A stretch of 53,956 bases of DNA from JBMFOH01 sp049969715 [NCBI: bacterium] (GTDB lineage: Bacteria; DUMJ01): NCBI GenBank assembly GCA_049969715.1, contig JBMFOH010000008.1:1-53956 (forward strand). Direction: 5' to 3'. The translations under genes were made by a program, and so were the position numbers. The notes beneath the pieces are model-generated. The model saw nothing but the letters and a program-made list of their open reading frames with translations. It was not told the origin of the DNA and ran no database searches. Positions 35,264 to 42,229 of this stretch are shown piece after piece. Position 1 is the first letter of the stretch. Every line of letters starts with the position of its first letter.

Positions 35264-36324
35264 GAAAGCTTGTAGTAAAGATAGGAACTGCTACTTTATG
35301 TCCTAATAATGGGCTGGATATAGGATTTCTAGAGGATATTGCCTTTCAGATAAATACTCTAAAAGAGAAGGGAATTTCTACCGTGATAGTTACTTCAGGG
35401 GCGATTGGTTTAGGGAGGTCTCTAGTGTCAGATGTAAATAGGGGTAAACGGTTAGATATTACCCAAAAACAGGCATTAGCTGCTATAGGCCAGGGTAGGC
35501 TTATGAATTATTATAGCTCAATATTTGAGAGGTATGGGCTTCTTGTTGCTCAGATTTTACTTACCCGAGAAGACTTGGCAAATAGAAAGAGGTTTCTTAA
35601 TGCTAAAAATACATTAGAGGAGTTAATAAGGTGGGATGTCATTCCGATTGTAAATGAAAATGATACAGTAGCTACTGAAGAGATAAGGTTAGGAGATAAT
35701 GACCAGTTGTCCGCTCTTGTAGCTACCCTTATAGATGGAGACATGCTACTTATACTTTCTGATGTAGAAGGTCTATACGATAAAGACCCTCACTTCTATG
35801 AAGATGCCCATTTAATAAGAGAGATACACAGTTTTGATGAAATCCCTAAGGGTATAGGTGGTCCCTCTGAAAAGGGCTCAGGGGGAATGATTACTAAAAT
35901 ATTGGCAGTAGAGATTGCTACTACAAGAAATATCCCAGTGATAATCGCATCTGGAAGGGTAGAAAAGGTTATATTAAAGGCAGTAGAAGGAGAGCCTGTA
36001 GGGACATTATTTCATATAGAGAGAGGTAGGCTTCCAAAACGTAAGGTTTGGATTGCATACGGTGTAAATCCTAAAGGAAAGCTCTATCTAGACCAAGGAG
36101 CCTATGATGCTTTAGTGAATAGAAATAAAAGTCTTCTCTCTCAGGGGATAAGGGATATAGAAGGAATGTTTTATTCTGGAGATACGGTATCTCTTATCTC
36201 TCCGGATGGAGAAGAATTTGCTAGGGGAATAGTCTACTATTCAAGCAAAGAACTAGAGACTTTAAAAGGGAAAAAGGGGTATCATGAGGTGATACATAGA
36301 GACAACCTCGTCCTTCTTAGATGA
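35260..36324 (+). CDS. proB: Glutamate 5-kinase
   Basis: First enzyme of proline synthesis, phosphorylating glutamate. The 354-residue protein has an amino-acid-kinase domain (VVKIGTATL, VTSGAIGLG, PIVNENDTVA, LGDNDQLSALVA and LILSDVEGLYDKDP) and a C-terminal PUA domain (about 270-350). The usual partner proA is not in the window. This is the last gene of the long plus-strand train; no clear terminator follows. Confidence 0.95.
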   Translation: MRKLVVKIGTATLCPNNGLDIGFLEDIAFQINTLKEKGISTVIVTSGAIGLGRSLVSDVNRGKRLDITQKQALAAIGQGRLMNYYSSIFERYGLLVAQILLTREDLANRKRFLNAKNTLEELIRWDVIPIVNENDTVATEEIRLGDNDQLSALVATLIDGDMLLILSDVEGLYDKDPHFYEDAHLIREIHSFDEIPKGIGGPSEKGSGGMITKILAVEIATTRNIPVIIASGRVEKVILKAVEGEPVGTLFHIERGRLPKRKVWIAYGVNPKGKLYLDQGAYDALVNRNKSLLSQGIRDIEGMFYSGDTVSLISPDGEEFARGIVYYSSKELETLKGKKGYHEVIHRDNLVLLR

Positions 36325-36510
36325 GAAGAAGGATTTCGCAGAAGGTAGTAGATGCCGATTCGTAATTATTTTGCCTAATATTATTTTATTTTAGGGAGTA
36401 TTGGAGTAAAAGTTTTTATAGAATTATCCTGCAAACTTCTAGAAGGTAATTTTTGGCTACATATCAGACCTTAAATTTGAAATAAAAAGTACTTATATGG
36501 AGGTATAACG
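36325..36510. other. Intergenic region between proB and the radical SAM gene
   Basis: 186 bases without a coding signal. It contains a perfect 10-bp palindrome, CTTCTAGAAG, at 36436-36445. I see no convincing -35/-10 pair and no T-rich terminator, although a promoter for the two genes that follow is expected here. Confidence 0.4.
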
Positions 36511-37614
36511 TTGATTTATCATATACAAGAAGTGTTTGGAATAGGATTTTGGATTATTTTTGCTATCTTAAGATGGAGTTTCAAAAAGCCTAGAAGAATC
36601 ATTTTCTTTCCAAGGATCATCTCTCGATTTGTTATTGCTAATGTCAGAAGGAGCAGATTATCAAAGCACATTGAAGGACAAATTCCAGGAGTTTTAGCTA
36701 TAAGTCCAACTATGAATTGTAACTACAATTGCATTGGCTGTTATTCTAGAGACAGACTTACAGATGAGGAACTCTCTACTGAGGAACTTGATAAACTCTT
36801 TACTGAAGCAGAACATCTGGGTATCTCCTCTGTTGTAGTTACTGGAGGAGAACCATTCTTAAGAAGGGACCTTATAGGACTTATGGAGAAGTATAAAACT
36901 CTATTATTTGTAGTTATTACAAATGGTTCTTTCTTTTCTCCTATGCTTGTAAGAAGAATTGCTAATAGTGGAAATATAATAGTCCTAATAAGCATAGAAG
37001 GATTTGAAGAAGACACTGACAATAGAAGAAAGATGGGGGCATATAATACTGCTGTTAAAGCTATGAGATTAATGAGCACTGAAGAGGTAGTATATGGTTT
37101 TGCGGCTACTAATACTTGTAGAAACTTCGGTACACTCTCCTCTGATGAATTTATCGATAAAATGATCTCGTTGGGTTGTACTTTAGGGTTTTTCACCGAA
37201 TATGTTCCATGTGGAAATAATCCAAGATATGATTGGTTAATGAGTCAATCCCAAAGAGAAGAATTAAGAAGAACTGTTATAAAGCTTCGTAAAACTAAGC
37301 CAATAGTCATTATACAGTTTCCTCACGATGAATATGGGAAGGATAATATATGTTCAGCAGCAGGAAAGGCCTCTTTTCATATAAACTCAAAAGGTGATGT
37401 AGAACCCTGTCCCTTTTCTCCATATTCTTGTGATAATGTGAGGAATGGCGGCTTAGAATTAGCCTGTAAATCTAAGTTCCTCAAAACTATAAGAGAACAT
37501 CAGGAACTTTTAAGAAGAAAGGATTATGCGTGCGCCCTATTTGAACATAGAGAGGAGATAGAAAAGCTTTGTGAAAACTTGAAAGGGAAGAATGAAGAAT
37601 TATACAGAAACTGA
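36511..37614 (+). CDS. Radical SAM protein with SPASM-like C-terminus
   Basis: A 367-residue radical S-adenosylmethionine enzyme. The iron-sulfur motif C-x3-C-x2-C is Cys70, Cys74 and Cys77 in NCNYNCIGCYS. The TGGEPFLRRDL segment binds SAM. A cysteine-rich C-terminus (Cys in NICSAAG, EPCPFSPYSC and YACALF) suggests an auxiliary cluster. Residues 8-24 are hydrophobic and may tether it to the membrane. TTG start at 36511 has TGGAGG seven bases upstream. The reaction is unknown; SPASM-like proteins often modify peptides, but no precursor peptide was found. An SDR gene follows after 40 bases. Confidence 0.85.
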   Translation: MIYHIQEVFGIGFWIIFAILRWSFKKPRRIIFFPRIISRFVIANVRRSRLSKHIEGQIPGVLAISPTMNCNYNCIGCYSRDRLTDEELSTEELDKLFTEAEHLGISSVVVTGGEPFLRRDLIGLMEKYKTLLFVVITNGSFFSPMLVRRIANSGNIIVLISIEGFEEDTDNRRKMGAYNTAVKAMRLMSTEEVVYGFAATNTCRNFGTLSSDEFIDKMISLGCTLGFFTEYVPCGNNPRYDWLMSQSQREELRRTVIKLRKTKPIVIIQFPHDEYGKDNICSAAGKASFHINSKGDVEPCPFSPYSCDNVRNGGLELACKSKFLKTIREHQELLRRKDYACALFEHREEIEKLCENLKGKNEELYRN

Positions 37615-37654
37615 ATATGTTTAAAATATTATGACTATTTGGAGGTGTAAACTA

Positions 37655-38428
37655 ATGTTTAATGAGTACAAAGATAAAATTGTAGTTGTAACCGGTGGAG
37701 CACAGGGAATAGGGTATGCCATCTCTAAAACATATCTAAAAGAGGGGGCTTATGTTTGCATATTAGATATAGACGAAGAAGCTCTTAATGAAGTTAAGGA
37801 GATGGATTTTAGAGATTACAGCGATAGAACTATATACATAGAATGTGATTTAGCAAATGAAGAGGAGATAATAAGAGCCTGCAATATAATAGTTGAAAGA
37901 TTTAGAAAAATTGATATACTTATCAATAATGCTGGAATTGGCTCAACAAAGAGTATCTTTGAAAGAGATACTTCCGAGTGGGATAGAGTAATAAATGTGA
38001 ACCTTAGAGCTCCCTATCTTATGACTAAATATCTAGCCCGAAGTATGAATGAAGGTGGCTGTATTATCAATATAGCATCAACTAGGGCATTTATGTCCGA
38101 ACCAAATACTGAACCATACTCTGCATCAAAAGGAGGACTGGTAGCATTAACTCATTCATTAGCTATATCGCTCTCATCATATAAGATTAGGGTAAATTGT
38201 ATAAGTCCAGGTTGGATAGAGACTTCTAATTATAAGAAAAGGGTAAAAAGGACTATACCTCAGCTTAGAGAGATAGATCATCTACAGCATCCTGCAGGAA
38301 GAGTGGGCTTCCCTGAAGATATAGCATATGCTTGTCTTTTCTTGACATCTCAAAAAGCAGGCTTCATTACAGGAACAAATCTAACGGTAGATGGTGGAAT
38401 GACTATAAAGATGATATATGTTGAATAA
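37655..38428 (+). CDS. Short-chain dehydrogenase/reductase
   Basis: Classical SDR of 257 residues, NAD(P)-dependent. Cofactor motif TGGAQGIG is near the N-terminus, NNAG is in LINNAGIGS, and the catalytic Tyr155 and Lys159 sit in EPYSASKGG. An acidic ILDIDEE after the second strand suggests NAD(H) preference. The frame is open to an ATG at 37631, but GGAGGTG at 37641-37647 places the real start at 37655, which also gives the normal N-terminus. Substrate unknown; it is probably co-transcribed with the radical SAM gene. Confidence 0.9.
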   Translation: MFNEYKDKIVVVTGGAQGIGYAISKTYLKEGAYVCILDIDEEALNEVKEMDFRDYSDRTIYIECDLANEEEIIRACNIIVERFRKIDILINNAGIGSTKSIFERDTSEWDRVINVNLRAPYLMTKYLARSMNEGGCIINIASTRAFMSEPNTEPYSASKGGLVALTHSLAISLSSYKIRVNCISPGWIETSNYKKRVKRTIPQLREIDHLQHPAGRVGFPEDIAYACLFLTSQKAGFITGTNLTVDGGMTIKMIYVE

Positions 38429-38616
38429 TCTTACTTACTCGGCTAAGACCCATTTGCTATCTTGAGACCTATGTAATTGTTGCAAAACTGGTTGATGGAA
38501 TTTTAAGAACCTCCCCCTATGCTAAAACCTACGCTTATTCAGGGGAATGTGGGCTATTATACTATACCTGCGAAAATATGGTGATAGGTAAGTTTCTATC
38601 TATAAAATGTTAGTAG

Positions 38617-38662
38617 CACAGGCGTCCTTGCCTGTGTAATAATTATTTTTAATAACACAGGC
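38617..38662. repeat. Nested inverted repeats (CACAGGC / GCCTGTG)
   Basis: CACAGGC at 38617-38623 pairs with GCCTGTG at 38630-38636 over a 6-nt loop. The same right arm, as GCCTGTGT (38630-38637), can instead pair with ACACAGGC at 38655-38662 over an AT-rich 17-nt loop. The two hairpins exclude each other. This resembles a short dispersed palindromic repeat, but only this copy was noticed in the window. Confidence 0.7.
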
Positions 38663-38686
38663 AGAGACAATGCTTCGATTATTTAC

Positions 38687-38701
38687 GAACCGAGACGGTT
38701 C
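38687..38701. repeat. Short perfect hairpin
   Basis: GAACCG and CGGTTC, 6-bp stem with a 3-nt AGA loop. It has no T-run, so it is not a typical terminator; it could be an operator or a repeat fragment. Confidence 0.5.
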
Positions 38702-38792
38702 AATTACATTTATAAGACATCTTCACTACCAGGAAATGAATACATCTATTCCTTTATAATTCCATGCAAAAGTTTACAGGGTCACACATCTC

Positions 38793-38821
38793 TTGACATT
38801 TTTTTCTTTAAATGATAACAT
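38793..38821 (+). promoter_or_regulatory. Strong promoter of the carbohydrate island
   Basis: Consensus TTGACA at 38793-38798, a 17-base spacer and TAACAT at 38816-38821, preceded by TGA (extended -10). Predicted start near 38828, giving a leader of about 50 A-rich bases before the regulator gene. Confidence 0.7.
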
Positions 38822-38874
38822 ATGAACATAAATAAAAATAATAAAGAGAAATAAATAAACATATAAGGACATAA
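38818..38874 (+). promoter_or_regulatory. Candidate operator, imperfect direct repeat
   Basis: ACATATGAACATAA at 38818-38831 and ACATATAAGGACATAA at 38859-38874 form an imperfect direct repeat about 41 bases apart. The first copy overlaps the promoter -10. It may be where the adjacent DeoR-type regulator binds to control its own operon. In such an AT-rich leader chance similarity is possible. Confidence 0.35.
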
Positions 38875-38878
38875 GATT

Positions 38879-39646
38879 ATGCTAGCTGAAGAAAGAAGAA
38901 GTAAAATATTGGAACTGTTAGAGCAGGAAAAGGCAGTAGAAGTTCCTGCTCTGGTAAAGATATTTAATGTTACAGGAGCTACCATAAGGCGAGATCTTGA
39001 GGTATTGGAAAAAGAGGGGCTCTTGAGACGTACTCATGGAGGAGCTGTTCTTCCCCAGAGTATCTCGTATGAACCTCTCTACTCCTCTCAGAAAAGAAAA
39101 AATTTAAAAGAAAAGATAGCTATTGGTAAAAGGGCGGCAGAACTGATTAACGATGGAGATACTATTTTTATCGAATCGGGAACTACCAATTTCCAGATCG
39201 CTAAAAATATAAAAGGTCGCCATAATCTTACTGTTGTTACCAATTCCATAGATATAGCCAGTGAGTTACTCAATGCTAAAGGGGTTCATGTGATTATTAC
39301 AGGGGGAGACCTTAGGAAAGAAACTGTTGCTCTGGTAGGACCTTTAACAGAAAGGGTCCTTAGTGAGTTGAAGGTAGATAAAGCTTTTCTTGGTATAAGC
39401 GCTATCATCCCAGGTAAGGGAATGAGTACAGCTAGTATTGTAGAAGCTCAGATAAAGCGACTAATAATTCAGATGGGTAGAGAAATTATAGGATTAGCTG
39501 ACCATAGTAAATTTGGAAAAGAAGCCTTTGCCTTTGTTGCACATACAAAAGTATTAAATAAGCTTATAACTGATAGTGGAATACCCCAAGAATATATAGA
39601 GGCATTAAAAGAAGAAGGGGTAGAAGTAATAGTATGTCAGATATAG
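38879..39646 (+). CDS. DeoR/GlpR family transcriptional regulator
   Basis: Sugar-responsive repressor of 255 residues. The N-terminal winged helix-turn-helix (about 5-57, including VTGATIRRDLEVLEKEGLL and RRTHGGAV) is the DeoR signature, and the C-terminal DeoRC domain (from about 75) has the isomerase-like fold that senses phosphorylated sugars: IFIESGTTNFQIA, VVTNSIDIA and GLADHSKFG. AAGGA lies 10 bases before the ATG. As first gene of the carbohydrate island it probably regulates that operon through a sugar phosphate made by the pathway. The ligand is unknown. Confidence 0.93.
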   Translation: MLAEERRSKILELLEQEKAVEVPALVKIFNVTGATIRRDLEVLEKEGLLRRTHGGAVLPQSISYEPLYSSQKRKNLKEKIAIGKRAAELINDGDTIFIESGTTNFQIAKNIKGRHNLTVVTNSIDIASELLNAKGVHVIITGGDLRKETVALVGPLTERVLSELKVDKAFLGISAIIPGKGMSTASIVEAQIKRLIIQMGREIIGLADHSKFGKEAFAFVAHTKVLNKLITDSGIPQEYIEALKEEGVEVIVCQI

Positions 39647-39662
39647 AAAGGAAGGATGGAAG

Positions 39663-41003
39663 ATGGAAGTAAAATTAGTAGAAACAGTTCCTAATATTAA
39701 AGTGAAACCACCAGGGCCAAGATCTTTAGAGCTTTGGGAGAGAGCAAATCGGTATATGAAAGGATTCTCTTCACAGGCAAGACTTTTTCCAGTAGCTTTC
39801 GAATCTGGTAATGGTTATACATTAACAGATGTAGATGGGAATACATATATTGATTTTAGCTCAGGGATATATGTGACAAATGCTGGGCATTGCCATCCAA
39901 AGGTGGTAGAAGCTCTTCAGAAACAGGTAGCTAATCTTATGAATGCCCATGATTATGTGTCAGAAGTGAAAGTAAAGCTTTTAGAAAAGCTTGCCTCTAT
40001 AACCCCAGGAAATCTCAATGGTTTTCAATTTTATTCTTCAGGAACAGAGGCAATAGAAGCTGGAATGAGAGTAATTCGTGCTCAGACAAATAGGTTTGAG
40101 TTTATTTCCTTCTTTAACGATTTCCATGGTAAGACGATGGGTGCAGTAAGTTTGGCAGATATGAATATAACTACTGGACCTAGAGCGGTAGGATTCCATA
40201 GGGTTCCTTACCCATATTGTTACAGATGCAGTTTTAAGATGCATTATCCAGAATGTAACTTATACTGTGTGGACTACATAAAAGAGGTAATACAACAGGA
40301 GACTATTGGACAGGTTGCTGGTATCGTTATAGAACCTATCCAAGGATGGGCAGGTTCTATCGTTCCACCTGATGATTACCTACCAAGACTTAGGGCATTG
40401 TGTGATGAGTTAGGTATTTTATTGTTAGTTGATGAGATTCTTACTAGTTTTGCTCGCACAGGGAAGATGTTCTGTGTGGAGCATTATAATGTAATTCCAG
40501 ATGTAATGACATTGGGTAAGGGCTTTGGTAATGGATTTCCAGTTACAGCTATAGCAATAAAAGAGGAGTATCTAGACAAATTAGAGAAGATAAGTGCATC
40601 TACTAGCTATGGAGGAAATCCAATGGCTTGTGCATCTGCTTTGGCTTCTATAGAGGTGATAGAAGAGGAGAATCTTATAGAAAAATCAGCCAAGTTAGGA
40701 GAATTTATTCTCAGAAGATTATATAAGATGAAAGAATCGCATCCCATAATAGGGGATGTAAGAGGGAAGGGATGCCTTTTAGGGATAGAACTAGTAAAGG
40801 ATAGAGAAACTAAAGAGCCATTCATCGAAGCGGGCCAAAAGGTCTATCAGAAGGCATTTGAAAAAGGAGTAGCATGGATACCTGCAAGACACATATTAAG
40901 ACTCTCTCCTCCACTTATTATGCCAGAGGAGGTAGCTAGTAAGGCTCTTGATCTTATAGAAGAAGCAATTTATGAGGTAGAAAAGGAGTACGGATATCAA
41001 TGA
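39663..41003 (+). CDS. Class III pyridoxal-phosphate aminotransferase
   Basis: Fold type I PLP enzyme of 446 residues, in the acetylornithine/4-aminobutyrate aminotransferase superfamily. The PLP lysine is Lys286 in TLGKGFGNG; LLLVDEILTSFARTGK holds the cofactor-binding Asp, and FYSSGTEAIEAGMR binds the phosphate. An inserted Cys-x2-Cys-x8-Cys-x3-Cys cluster (Cys186, 189, 198, 202) could bind a metal. The amino acceptor is unknown; in this sugar locus a keto sugar or cyclitol is conceivable, as is a plain 4-aminobutyrate enzyme. It overlaps the next gene by ATGA. Confidence 0.88.
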   Translation: MEVKLVETVPNIKVKPPGPRSLELWERANRYMKGFSSQARLFPVAFESGNGYTLTDVDGNTYIDFSSGIYVTNAGHCHPKVVEALQKQVANLMNAHDYVSEVKVKLLEKLASITPGNLNGFQFYSSGTEAIEAGMRVIRAQTNRFEFISFFNDFHGKTMGAVSLADMNITTGPRAVGFHRVPYPYCYRCSFKMHYPECNLYCVDYIKEVIQQETIGQVAGIVIEPIQGWAGSIVPPDDYLPRLRALCDELGILLLVDEILTSFARTGKMFCVEHYNVIPDVMTLGKGFGNGFPVTAIAIKEEYLDKLEKISASTSYGGNPMACASALASIEVIEEENLIEKSAKLGEFILRRLYKMKESHPIIGDVRGKGCLLGIELVKDRETKEPFIEAGQKVYQKAFEKGVAWIPARHILRLSPPLIMPEEVASKALDLIEEAIYEVEKEYGYQ

Positions 41004-42103
41004 AGGAATTAGGGATAGGTTTAGTAGGCTATGGATTTATAGGTAAGATTCATACTCTAGCATATAGAGTCTTAAATCTCTATTATGACCCTATGCCAGT
41101 AAAGATAAGACTTGTAGGGGTTTGTTCTGGTCATAGAGAAACAGCTGAAAAAGGAGTAGAACAGGGAGGGTATCTCTTTGCTACTACTGATTATCATAAG
41201 CTCTTAGAACGTGAGGATATCCATATTATCGATTGTTGCACTCCAAATTATCTCCATAAGGATATACTAATTGACGCTATGAGAACTGGTAAGTTTGTCT
41301 ACTGTGAGAAGCCTTTGGCTATGAATGTAGAAGAGGCAAAAGAGATTGTAAAAGTAGCAAAAGAGACAAAGATCATAAACCAAATGGCATTCCAGTATAG
41401 ATTTGTTCCTGCTGTTATGAGAGCAAAACAGCTTATAGAGGAAGGATTTCTTGGCAGAGTCTTTCACTTTAGGGCTTCATATCTTCATTCTGGTTATACT
41501 GATCCAAATAGACCTATCACCTGGAGATTGGATAAGGAAAAGGGTGGAGGAGGGGCCCTCTATGATCTGGGTTCCCATATTATAGACCTGATACATTACC
41601 TCTTAGGAGAATACGAAGATATTCATGGGTTTAAGGAAACATTTATAAAGGAAAGACCTCTATTAGAAAATCCGAGAGAGAAAAGAGAAGTAAAAGTAGA
41701 TGATTATATCATTCTTCAGGTAAGAATGACTAATGGTGCACTAGGAACATTAGAGGCGTCTAGAGTAGCCACAGGGACAAATGATGACTTAAGTTTTGAG
41801 ATCTATGGAGAGAAGGGTTCTATGAGGTTTCACCTTATGGAACCAAACTGGCTATATATCTATGATGCGACAGAGCCAGGAGAGCCCATTGGAGGTAGAA
41901 GAGGTTTTAAAGCAGTGGAATGTGTAAATAGATATCCAGCACCTTCTAGCCTACCAGGACCAAAGTTTTCTATAGGCTGGGAGAGGTTTCATATAGCAAG
42001 TCAATTTAATTTTATCTCTTGCATAGTTCAAGATAGAGAAGCTTCGCCTTCGTTTGAGGATGGGCTTTACGTTCAGGAGGTGATGGAAAGGGCTTATAAA
42101 TGA
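41000..42103 (+). CDS. Gfo/Idh/MocA family oxidoreductase (carbohydrate island)
   Basis: NAD(P)-dependent sugar or cyclitol dehydrogenase family protein, 367 residues. Rossmann motif LVGYGFIGKIH near the N-terminus, the EKP motif in VYCEKPLAMN, and the C-terminal DLGSHIIDLIHYLLGE with the conserved aspartate and histidine. It overlaps the aminotransferase by 4 bases (translation coupling), which suggests that the two act on the same compound: oxidation of a hydroxyl to a ketone and its amination, or the reverse. It is clearly distinct from the other Gfo/Idh protein at 12282. Confidence 0.9.
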   Translation: MKELGIGLVGYGFIGKIHTLAYRVLNLYYDPMPVKIRLVGVCSGHRETAEKGVEQGGYLFATTDYHKLLEREDIHIIDCCTPNYLHKDILIDAMRTGKFVYCEKPLAMNVEEAKEIVKVAKETKIINQMAFQYRFVPAVMRAKQLIEEGFLGRVFHFRASYLHSGYTDPNRPITWRLDKEKGGGGALYDLGSHIIDLIHYLLGEYEDIHGFKETFIKERPLLENPREKREVKVDDYIILQVRMTNGALGTLEASRVATGTNDDLSFEIYGEKGSMRFHLMEPNWLYIYDATEPGEPIGGRRGFKAVECVNRYPAPSSLPGPKFSIGWERFHIASQFNFISCIVQDREASPSFEDGLYVQEVMERAYK

Positions 42104-42200
42104 GAGGATTTATTAAGTAAATTAGAAGGGGGGAAGAAGAGGTAAGGGGTAATAAGTGTGTATAAATAGCGAGTAAAAATTTAAAAGGAGTGTGAGAGAA

Positions 42201-42229
42201 ATGAGAAAATAGTAAGTATATTTACTATT
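42201..42229 (+). other. Frame-disrupted start of the sugar-binding protein gene
   Basis: An ATG at 42201, behind AAAAGGAG, reads only MRK before TAG at 42210. If the A4 run at 42206-42209 had five A residues, the frame would read MRKIVSIFTILLFLVSLG, a normal signal peptide continuous with the downstream protein. So one A appears to be missing here, either as a sequencing or assembly error or as a real mutation. Confidence 0.8.

Larger units (their letters stand above)
38429..38792. other. Gene-free boundary region before the carbohydrate island
   Basis: No gene was found in the 450 bases between 38428 and 38879. Bases 38429-38600 hold nothing I can name. Bases 38617-38662 hold three copies of CACAGGC or its complement that can form alternative hairpins, and 38687-38701 is a second hairpin. 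The strong promoter at 38793 closes the region. An open minus-strand frame of about 25 codons near 38430-38520 looks protein-like but is too short to identify; it could be a gene remnant. Confidence 0.6.

Noticed and set aside
37631-37654. ATG at 37631 as the SDR start
   Set aside because: GGAGGTG at 37641-37647 fits the ATG at 37655, which also gives the standard SDR N-terminus.
38429-38616. Possible insertion-sequence remnant
   Set aside because: A short protein-like minus-strand frame is present, but there is no recognisable transposase motif or terminal repeats.
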